Below are positions 55,548-64,000 of a stretch of 64,000 nucleotides of DNA, in pieces. The stretch spans positions 10,095,774 to 10,159,773 of the forward strand of contig NW_024037071.1 in NCBI RefSeq assembly GCF_015706575.1, in the 5' to 3' direction. This stretch comes from Patiria miniata (Eukaryota; Echinodermata; Asteroidea; Valvatida; Asterinidae). Both the position numbers and the translations under genes were made by a program. Position 1 is the stretch's first letter, and every line of letters starts with the position of its first letter. Under the pieces are notes generated by a model, which was not told the origin of the DNA, searched no databases, and saw only the letters and a list, made by a program, of their open reading frames with translations.

Positions 55548-58500
55548 TTATAGGTTTGCTCGTGCAAAGTGAAGCAAATCAGAAACGCTCTGAATGCCCG
55601 TTGGTGTTGTGACGACTGGAAGGTCCTGCTTGCCGGTGAACATGGCGTGGAAACCTGTCTTATAGTGCTTCCAAGTGACTGGCACTCCGGCCTCCTCCAG
55701 TCGCTTGGCGTACATGATGCCGTCATCCCTCAAGATATCATACTGGGCGGTCAGGATGTAAGCCTCTGGTAGTCCTCTCAGGTCTTCGCGCATGAGAGGA
55801 GCGTAGTCTGGATTCAGGAGAACCTCTTTGATCTCGTTGTAGATACTTTCATCCCCGAAGTCAGTTGAAGGTGCTTCGTAGCCCTTCTGCTTGAACTCGT
55901 CCGGGATGAGATCGTGCGAGAGGCACTTCTGTACCAGCTGGGACCTCTTCGCGGCCGCAGAGGTGTGGCTGTTGGTCCGCATCGCTTCACAGTAGCTTGC
56001 CTTGTTGCCACGGAGATACGAATCCCACATGAATGTCATGAGCGGCCTGTCTAGCAACAGTGTCTTGTAGTCGCCATTTTGCTGGTAAGATGGCGTCTGG
56101 AAATCGAACGCCTGAAGGCACGGATAGAGAAGTATCTGCAGCTTAATCTTGGGGAGGACAAGATACTTGGGGTCAAAGGTGAACCTCTGTGACACAGCCG
56201 CGGCCAGGTTCCCGCCTGCACTGTCTCCCATTAAGGCAACTCTGGCTGGATCGACATTGTACTCGCTCAGATGCTTCAGAAACCAGACTGTAGCAGCTGT
56301 GCAGTCGTCTATCGCAGCGGGGAAAGGGTATTTGGGCGACAAAAGGTAACTGCAAAATGAAATAGACAGGATTGAATGACACAAGACATTCTTTAATTAA
56401 TACAAATTCACGTCCCCTGACGATTAGCAAAACTTGTGAAAAGTGGATCATGAGAAATAATGGCGCTAAAATAATGTGTGAAATTTAATGTTTCAATCTT
56501 AATGCCTCAAGAAAGGATTTTAATTTTTTTTGGCGGGACTTAGAGCTTACTCGATAGACACCACAACAGCATTCAGTCTTCTTGCCAGCAAGGCCGTTAT
56601 GGGATGATGGGTATCTGGAGGTAGAAAGGAAGCGTGTTGCAGTTTTAAATTTCTGTGGAGTGCCAATATACTCAAATGATGATATGTCCTAGGTATTCTT
56701 CATCAGTGTTCAACGAAAAGTGCTCCCTCATCGACTACGGGTCAGGGGCCGAAGACCGAGGTGACAGGGAGAATTTCTTGGAAAACTGTTTATGCACCTA
56801 GAATTTCCGACGATTACCCAGAATTTACGCCTGAGATTTGTGACTGCATCGATAATAAGTTGGACAGAGGACAAGAGAGAAAATACTTTCAATTTTGATT
56901 CGTTACTGAATGATGGTTGATTCCAGTGATCCAACCAGCAACGTCGCCAGCTCGCCGGGCACTGGGGAGCACTATACCTGCTAGGGGGAACACCACAAGA
57001 AAAAAAAACACATCCAACTACTAAACAGAGTACCACTCACCCAAGTTTCCACTTATAAACCCTCCACCGTGATAGTACACGATGGCCTGCCGTTTATCGG
57101 TCCTCCCTCCTGCTGGCCCATCGTCGAATATCCGGACTGGTACCCGGTCGAACACCGCGTGTCTGTACGGTACTTGCGGCTCGGTTGCCCGTGACACCCC
57201 CGCAGACTTTTCCTCAAGCCACTGGTTTAAACCAGTCGGTGTCCACCATTTCAGATAGGGTTTCTACATCATAAAATTCAAGACACAAGACAAGTCTGAA
57301 AGTCGGTCCCAGACAGTACAAACTTCTACTCAGTGAGGTACATTTAGTAACAAAAATGCTAAGGATCGTTACACAGTGGACAAAAGCACCATTTTTTTCA
57401 CCAAAGCATCTCCATGGTATACCTTTTCGAAAAAAAGACGGACGCAAACAATTGGATGATGGAAAGGGCAAGTATGACGTCATTATGACGTCATCAGCTA
57501 ATTATTACATGAAAAAATAAAACTTAATAATAATCTTCAGAACTGCAAGCATCTCAACAACAAATTTGGTATCAAATTAAAGGGGACAACAAGATCTTTC
57601 ATTTGAGTGGTATGTCATTGGGATGGAATATAGTTGAGGGTGATTTTGTGTTTAAAAAAAAAACCTTTTTGGTCAAAAGACCTGTTTTTTCGGCTAAAAT
57701 CATGGATTTTGGGTAGTCACTTTGACACCTTGTTTTAACATGCAAACAGTATGTGGTATTGTGAGATGTTGTTTTTAAGTCACAGAGAAAGGCTCAAATT
57801 CTATGCCAAAAGAGTTTTGTAATTGATTATTAGTATCTTAAATGTTTAAACTTGTTCCAAAGATAAGCGGAAAAGTGAGGTACCTTAGTGATAAAATCGT
57901 GACACGGGTGGACAAAAGCACCATTTTCACACCAAAGCATCTCCATTGTTTACCTTTTCGAAAAAAAGGTAGGATGCAAAAAATTGGATAATGGGAAGGG
58001 CCATTTATGACATCATTATGACGTCATCGGCTAATTATTACACACTTATACATTAAAATTGAGATATTAGTTAGGAATAAGCCATGGATCGTTTTTTACA
58101 TTTAATATACGTTTCTGAGATCAAGTAAATCAGTGCAGTTGCCAATTTTGTTCTTAGACTATCTTTAAAAGATTCAAATACAAATAGTTTGAAAAATGAA
58201 GGATGTTTCCTAATTTAATGTATTAAATTAAACATGTATGTACATGTACATTTGACCCTCGCTCCTATCCCCTGTTGTGATCAATGAATCGTTAAAATGC
58301 AACGTCTTACGTCATGATTATCTCACTTGAAATGATTACCTCAGGAATGATGCCACGAGGCATTATTTTCCACAAAAGTTTCTGTCCTTCGGCTCCGTAT
58401 TCTACATCAACTGGCAATGCATTTATTGCCCTAAACCCTTCAACATTAGCCAGGAATTGAGCATATACTTCTCCGGCGTTACAATTTAAACCTTTTGTGG

Positions 58501-58567
58501 ACAACGTAGTTTTTCTGGTGTAGTTTGCATGCAGATAATGCAAGCAGTCCAATCCATGATGACTGTC
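55548..58567 (-). CDS. Arylacetamide deacetylase-like serine hydrolase, last four exons (5' end not found)
   Basis: Exons in transcript order: 58567-58340, 57263-57041, 56614-56551, 56349-55548. They join in phase to 1,317 nt, 438 residues plus a stop. This is an alpha/beta hydrolase of the hormone-sensitive-lipase/AADAC group. The oxyanion motif HGGGF is at visible residues 141-145, the nucleophile GDSAGG at 213-218 (Ser215), acid Asp376 in YDILRDDG and base His406 in GFHAMF. The spacing is normal for an active enzyme. The core matches the AADAC/NCEH1 family (VVVSIDYLLSPKYPFPA). These are usually ER type II membrane esterases acting on arylacetamides, acylglycerols or cholesteryl esters. The visible N-terminal exon (DSHHGLDCLHYLHANYT) has one N-glycosylation sequon but no signal anchor, and no Met opens it, so at least one further 5' exon is missing. 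That exon is either among the repeats at 58,600-64,000 or past the window. The substrate and exact subfamily are unknown. Confidence 0.88.
57332..58040 (+). repeat. Long repeat R, copy 1, with direct-repeat ends
   Basis: About 165-bp segments at 57,332-57,505 and 57,876-58,040 are direct repeats (shared GTGGACAAAAGCACCATTTT, CCAAAGCATCTCCAT, ATTATGACGTCATC, GGCTAATTATTA words) around about 370 bp of middle. The whole unit recurs inverted at 63,180-63,903. It could be 1.3 periods of a 545-bp tandem repeat or a short direct-repeat-ended element. It lies in an intron of the AADAC-like gene. Confidence 0.7.
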
Positions 58568-59083
58568 CTGAAATACGATAGTAACAGTTCACGAAAGCAA
58601 TAAAAAGGTAGAATGTTCAAACCAATTATACGTTCCAATGTTGCAAAATAATACGTTTTGTGGAATTTTGTAAACTTGCAAAGGTATATTTTACGCAAGA
58701 TGAATTATATCTACAATTTCTACAAAGACTTCTGTTCATTTTTACCAAAATCTCTAACAATTAATAAACAAGACTACAGATGAGGCTTTTTTAAAGATTA
58801 TTTATTTGCACGATCTCAGTCGCAATCCAGCTTTGTGGAAAATAATAAGAAAGGATAAACTGCTCACACAGTGGACCTTCAGAAATGCTCTGCTCGTGTC
58901 ACACAGAAGATGATGTCTGATGGATACTTCAATAGGATAGACGGTCCATCAACGACAAGGATGGTACATTTATTCGAGAAACACACCTGTGCTTGTGCAT
59001 CATGGATAAATGTTTGTCTTTTTCACGTCCTAAACTAAAAACCTTTACAAACTGCAGGACATGACTTGCTGCACTGGTATTGT
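58568..59083. other. Upstream of the visible AADAC-like exons; no 5' exon found
   Basis: No signal-anchor exon, element end or RNA gene recognised between the 58,567 acceptor and the foldback element. Confidence 0.4.
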
Positions 59084-59868
59084 GTTTGTAATGGTTACAG
59101 CCCGATAGTACGAAGGTTCTCTAGTCCGAAGGGTCATTAGTCCAAAGGTTCGTTAGTCCGAAGGTTCAATAGTCCGAAGGTTCGATAATCCGAAGGTTCG
59201 ATAGTCCGAAGGTCCCATTAGTCCGAAAATAGAATACGGTTAATAAATCCGAAGGTTCGATAGTCCGAATAGACGATAGGGTTCGATAGTCCGAATTGAG
59301 AAAAAGGTTCGATAGCCCTAATTGAGAATAAGGTTCGATTGTCCGAATGAGCAATACGGTTCGTCAGTATGACTCTTCGGACTATCGGACCTTACTGTTG
59401 ATTCGGACTATCGGACCTTATTGTCGATTCGGACTATCGGACCTTACTGTCGATTCGGACCATCGGACCATCATAGAGTCTTTTCGGACTATCGAACCTT
59501 ATTGTCAATTCGGACTATCGAACCTTCGGACTATTGAACCTTATTTTCAAGCCCGCTGGAACAAACTTTTGCCACGGGGTGCTGGAATTTCTAAAGGACG
59601 GACACAATTAATGCGAACGCGGAGCGCAAAGCCCTTACGGCGTGGCTTAAAGGGCCCCTAAAAGTTTTGGAATATGGATGCTCTGTGGTGCAATATGAGG
59701 CGATTCCTGGCCACTTTCATATGACTTTTTTAGCAAACGTTTTTTGAGATTATAAAGACAATTTATTTCACTTTTTTGTTTAGAATATACTGTTGCTCTT
59801 ATAACGTTTCTACTGTACTGCAAAGTCGAAAAACATGTATTTTTATCTCCATTCTTTGTTCCATTTAA

Positions 59869-60381
59869 AGGGAATATACATCATTTGCTTTTGCTGTAAT
59901 TTTCATAAATGGATGGAATTGGGGGGTTGGAAATATATAGCAAATATAGTTACACTGACTTTTTTGAGGTTTTGGGTTCAAAAATGCTATAAAAACCAAG
60001 AAAAACAATCATTTTCCTGTAGTCTGGTTCCCTGACTCCATTTAAGAAGAAACAGAGCAGTTTACATACATTGGGGAATTGTAAGGTCAGGGAACCAGTC
60101 TAGCTGGCTTGTACCCGTTCAGAGGTATGTAATCGATTGCAAACAAGTGCGATGGTCAATTGGGACCAGTATTTGAAAAAAAGCCAGTTTTTCCAACGCT
60201 GATCGGCCGATCAGCGTTGGAAATTGATACAAAAATACCACTTTTCTTGAAAATGACAGTATACCAGGTGCCATGATTTTACAGGATGCTTTACACTGTC
60301 ATTCAATAATAGTCCAGCAAGGTATTTCAAAATGATTTGGTAGTTTTATTTTTTGATGTTTGCAAATGTTGTATTTTCCCT
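59869..60381. mobile_element. TTAA-flanked MITE nested in the hAT-like element
   Basis: TTAA at 59,865-59,868 and 60,382-60,385. Ends AGGGAATATACATCATTTGC / GTATTTTCCCT. Near-identical to the copy at 42,960-43,473. The unoccupied site CCATTTAATTCTTG is seen in the 52,547 copy. Confidence 0.9.
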
Positions 60382-60707
60382 TTAATTCTGGAAAAAGAAT
60401 TGTATCATTATGCATGACATCGCATGTAAATATTATTGTTGCTAGGCTGCTTTCTTACATTGAGTAAATTCCGTCGTGTATGTTTTGTTTTATTTTCCGA
60501 GCCCTTACGGCGTGGGGCCACAGGGCCAGGGGAATGCTTTAAGGCCCCTAAAAATGTTGGATTCTGGATGCACTGTGATGAAATATACTGAAGTATATAC
60601 TTAAACTTATAAAACCCGAAAGGACGTTTTTTGGTTCAAGTTGAAACAAAATGGTTCCACTGGAAGCGGGTGAATTTCTATTCATATAAATATTCACATA
60701 GACCTAA

Positions 60708-61078
60708 GGCCAAAAAAAAAAAGTCTCCGGTTTCTGGTATGGAGCTTGCCCAAAAAGTGGTGCGGCGACGCGGCTTTTTTTTTTTTTTTACCTAATTTTT
60801 TTGCTTCAAATGTCGGCTGATGACTGCAAATGGTGCCCGACGAAACTTAGTGCAAATATATGGGAGTCCAGAGAGGTCACATGAAGCTTATTCTCAACCA
60901 TAACCCAATCTAAAAACACGTTAAAATTGTGCAGCAGCAGGATTCCTGTCAAACCAGCGAGTTTGGCGGTTTTGAGACATCATCTTTCATTGAAAAAAAA
61001 ACTTTTTCATTTTGCCGACGCGCATGGCTACGGCGACGCGCGCGCATACCAGAAACCGGAGACTTTTTTTTTTTGGCC
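60708..61078. mobile_element. PIF/Harbinger-like MITE nested in the hAT-like element
   Basis: GGCC-A-run-GTCTCCGGTTTCTGG ends, inverted on the right, with TAA duplicated (60,705-60,707 and 61,079-61,081). The unoccupied site is GGCCTAAACGATG in the 52,547 copy. Same family as 28,522-28,875. Confidence 0.85.
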
Positions 61079-61283
61079 TAAACAATGTAGCTCTTGATTT
61101 ATTTGCAGTGTTATTTGTTTGTTACAGGGAATGGCAAATATAAAAGACTAACAGACCAAATGCATCTTTATGTTTATGATCGGTAGGTGGCAAGTTTGGG
61201 GCTAGGCAAGAATTTATCGGTCTACTGAGTTTTTATGAGAAAAAAACTTGCGAAGGGTAACGCATGAATAGCTTTTTTATTAA

Positions 61284-61497
61284 CCCCTTAAGGACGGGGT
61301 GTATAATGGGGACATTCCTCCACACATAGAGCAAGTGGCCCGCATGACTGCACAGCCTTTGTGTGGTAGCGGGACTGCACAAAAGCAGCAGCTGTGGAAC
61401 TACCCACTAGCCGTGTGCCACGGCATACCACAGCTGGCAACTGCATTCCAATGAGGATTAGCGGCAGCGGCCATGACCGCTTCCTGTACGCATGGGG
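61284..61497. mobile_element. Short TTAA-flanked MITE (CCCCTTAAGG end)
   Basis: 214 bp with TTAA duplicated (61,280-61,283 and 61,498-61,501). It starts CCCCTTAAGGACGGGG and ends CATGGGG. Clean insertion by comparison with the 52,547 copy (TTTATTAAAACGAAAC). Probably piggyBac-mobilised. Confidence 0.8.
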
Positions 61498-62122
61498 TTA
61501 AAACGAAACTACATTGGAACTAGTTTCAATGGAAGCCCGTCCCACTCCTATTAGGTTGGGATGTGTGTGAACCTTGCTATTTGTTAATGTTGAGTACAGA
61601 ATGCTAGCAACGTTAATGAAACTTTTAAATGAAAAGAAAAACCTTCAGGGGAAAGGTATGAACTTTGCCCCTATTGAAAGATCGAATGAAAAAAAACTGT
61701 GGCAAGCATAATCAACTTTCAGTTGCCACCATTGTCATGGCCGAGGTTATTTTTTTCGGGTCAAAGCTTCCATCATGGCGGAAATATCATAGACATGTCA
61801 TGATTTTAGATACATTGAGAGAATATCGATTCTGCACTGCCTGAAGATTTAGAAAATACCTCCTCCTGATATTTTACAGTGTTACTTTGTGCTAGACGTT
61901 CGAAGCGCCGCGCTTAGCCGCGGCAAAACTAGAAACGAACAAAACGAAGGAGATATTTGTAGAGCAAGCATTATGTATAGCGCAGCGGCGCAATCTCAAC
62001 GTCGTAGAACACTGCTGGCTGGAACACATTTTTGCCCGGGAGTAGGGGGTGCTGAAGCATATTTCAGCACCCCAATCCAAAAAGTTGGGGGTGCTGCAGC
62101 ACCCACAGCACCCCCCGTTCCC

Positions 62123-62430
62123 CAAGGGCGGATCCAGAACACAATTTTGGGGGGGGCCAAAAAAAATTTGGTCCCCCCCAAAAAAAGTGGGTCTAAAAAA
62201 ATACGGCGTGGGGTTCGGGGCCCGTCAGGGCCCCGAAAAAATTTTGGATTCTAGATGCTCTGTGGTGCGATCTGAGGCAATTTCTGACCACTTTAACCAT
62301 TTTTTTTGAGGAAAAGATGGTGGTGTACTCATTGCCTGCCTTTATTGCGATGTCACATTAAAAAAAAAAAAATTGGTTTCGTTTTGGGGGGGCCATGGCC
62401 CCCTTTGGCCCCCCCCTGGATCCGCCCTTG
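62123..62430. mobile_element. hAT-like MITE (CAAGGGCGGATCC) nested near the right end
   Basis: Perfect ends CAAGGGCGGATCC / GGATCCGCCCTTG and perfect 8-bp duplication CCGTTCCC (62,115-62,122 and 62,431-62,438). It contains the GCGTGG..GGGCCC..GATGCTCTGTGG module, and long G/C runs. Confidence 0.9.
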
Positions 62431-62728
62431 CCGTTCCCGCGGGCTTGTTATTTTCGTTTCGGACTATTGAACCTTCGGACTGATTAACCTTATTCTAAAT
62501 TCGGACTATCGAACCTTCGGATAAATAAACCTTCAGACTAATGAACCTTCGGATTAATGAACCTTCGGATTATTGCATCAAATGTTCAGATTAACGAACC
62601 TTATTTCATTTTCGGACTAACGAACCCCCTCTTATGGACATTTTGTGCATTTGAACTATCGAACCTTCGGACTAAAGAACCTCCGGACTATTGGACCTTC
62701 GGACTATCGGGCGGCCCCCGTTTGTAAC

Positions 62729-63179
62729 ACATTGTTAAAGGACGTACCATCACCATTTCCGGCCACTTAATCTATTTCAGGTTACCACGTTCCTTTCTGT
62801 CTGGCTCCTAACCCATACCTCATTACCCGTAATATACAACCCATATAAGAATGTTACGTCTTCCAGCTATTATAGTAAATGGTCAAAACAAATGGATGTG
62901 GTAAAGACCAAATTCAAGGAGCCGCACAATTTCACACAATTTATTTTCTGCGTGACAAATACCGTCATTGTAGCACTTTTGTCCATAATCAAGAATGCTT
63001 AGATTTTTCAAGAAAATTTGAAAATAGTGACGTCACTGCAACAGCAAATCAGCTTATTGTTACTTAAATGTCACTGATTATATCACTCTTCAATTCCCTG
63101 ACCCTCAAAATGTCAAATTAATTACTTGGAATCTCATCACAACGCTTCACGACCTTATTTTCTACAATTAATTACAGCT
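62729..63179. other. No gene recognised
   Basis: Unique-looking sequence between the foldback element and repeat R copy 2. No exon with phase and donor suitable for the AADAC-like gene was seen. Confidence 0.35.
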
Positions 63180-63903
63180 CGGTAGTATATTGTGACGTCA
63201 TAATTACGTCATAAAGTACTCTTCCTGTCATCGGATTTTTCGCATCCTACCCTATTTTTGATCGTAACACATTGGCAAAGCTTTGGTGAAAAAATGGTGC
63301 TTTTAAATACCATGTAACGATCCTTAGCATTTTTGTTACTAATGTAGCTCGCTATAAGATGCCTCACTTTTCCGCTTATCTTTGGAACAAGTTTAAACAT
63401 ATTTATGATACTAATAATCAATTACAAAAACTCTTTTGGCATAGAATTTGAACTTTTCTCTCGAACTTAAAAACAACATCTCACAATACCACATACTGTT
63501 TGCATGTCAAAACAAAGTGTCAATGTGACTACCCAAAATCCATGATTTTAGCCTAGAAAACGTCTTTTGACCAAAAAAGGGTTTTTTTTTACCCACAAAA
63601 TCACCCTTAACTATATTTCATCCCCATGACATACCACTCAAATGAAAGAGCTTGCTGTCCCCTTTAATTTGATACCACATTTGTTGTTGTAATGCTTGTA
63701 GTTCTGAAGATTAATATCAATTTATATTTTTTCATGTAATAATTAGCTGATGACGTCATAATGACGTTATACATGCCCTTCCCATCATCCAATTTTTGCG
63801 TCCGTCTTTTTATCGAAAAGTTATACCATGGAGATGCTTTGGTGAAAAAAAATGTGCTTTTGTCCACTGTGTCACGATTTTTTCAATAAGGTACCTCACT
63901 GTT
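63180..63903 (-). repeat. Long repeat R, copy 2 (inverted)
   Basis: Reverse complement of copy 1 across its length, including both direct-repeat ends and CCATGATTTTAGCC, GACTACCCAAAATCC words. No coding potential. Confidence 0.7.
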
Positions 63904-64000
63904 TGATAATGGGCAGGATTTGTCCCATTCGTTTGGCGTTACAGGGTAATCTCATAATATAGCACTGCGCCCGGCGCTTGAAGCGATGTTCTGGTTAAGT

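Larger units (their letters stand above)
59548..62447. mobile_element. hAT-like element 'CAAGCCCGC', copy carrying four insertions (2,900 bp)
   Basis: Same ends as 52,547-54,017. TTATTTT is duplicated at 59,541-59,547 and 62,448-62,454 (8 bp if the adjacent C is counted). The foldback copy at 34,921 shows the unoccupied target (CCTTATTTTCGTTTCGG near 35,348). Four inserts explain the extra 1.4 kb. Confidence 0.85.
59093..62719. mobile_element. Iteron-built foldback element, copy 2, interrupted
   Basis: Same ends and iterons as the copy at 34,921-35,658. GTTTGTAAT at 59,084-59,092 and GTTTGTAAC at 62,720-62,728 form a 9-bp duplication with one mismatch. The interior is split at 59,548-62,447 by a hAT-like element. 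Without it, the element would be about 720 bp. Confidence 0.85.

Overview
The window is eukaryotic nuclear DNA. It carries spliced genes with GT/AG introns, a repeat-rich background, and many short non-autonomous DNA transposons (MITEs) and tRNA-derived SINEs. Protein similarity is recalled from memory, since no search was possible. The orthologues look like those of an invertebrate animal, and repeated TACATGTA-type words plus the repeat load suggest a marine deuterostome such as an echinoderm, hemichordate or cephalochordate. The species call is weak.

Three protein-coding genes can be read exon by exon. (1) 19,824-6,420, minus strand: CHMP7, an ESCRT-III family protein, complete, nine coding exons, 444 residues. 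(2) 20,200-49,748, plus strand: TTF2, an SNF2-family dsDNA-dependent ATPase that terminates transcription, complete, nineteen coding exons, 1,260 residues. CHMP7 and TTF2 are head to head, with only 375 bp between their start codons, so they probably share a bidirectional promoter. (3) 58,567-55,548, minus strand: the last four exons of an arylacetamide deacetylase-like serine hydrolase with HGGG, GDSAGG and a complete Ser-Asp-His triad. Its 5' end was not found and may lie beyond the right edge. The CHMP7 and TTF2 exon chains keep phase at every junction, which is strong support without a database.

The remaining sequence is introns and flanks filled with mobile DNA. 1-6,400 is the CHMP7 3' flank with several TIR elements. 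9,361-10,872 (CHMP7 intron 7) is a G/C-homopolymer-rich block with three near-identical tandem units and an inverted copy. TTF2 introns hold a 12-bp minisatellite (26,228-26,868), a 2,375-bp hAT-like element with a perfect 8-bp target duplication (40,103-42,477), several TA- and TTAA-flanked MITEs, a SINE pair and an iteron-built foldback element. 52,547-62,719 holds a hAT-like element in two copies. The second copy sits inside a second foldback element and has itself taken four further insertions, each bounded by its own target duplication.

The three genes have unrelated jobs: membrane remodelling at the nuclear envelope and endosome, release of RNA polymerase from DNA, and ester hydrolysis. 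CHMP7 and TTF2 both act around mitosis (nuclear-envelope sealing and mitotic transcript clearing), so a shared promoter would make biological sense, but that is inference. No CRISPR array, operon, bacterial feature or intact transposase gene was seen.
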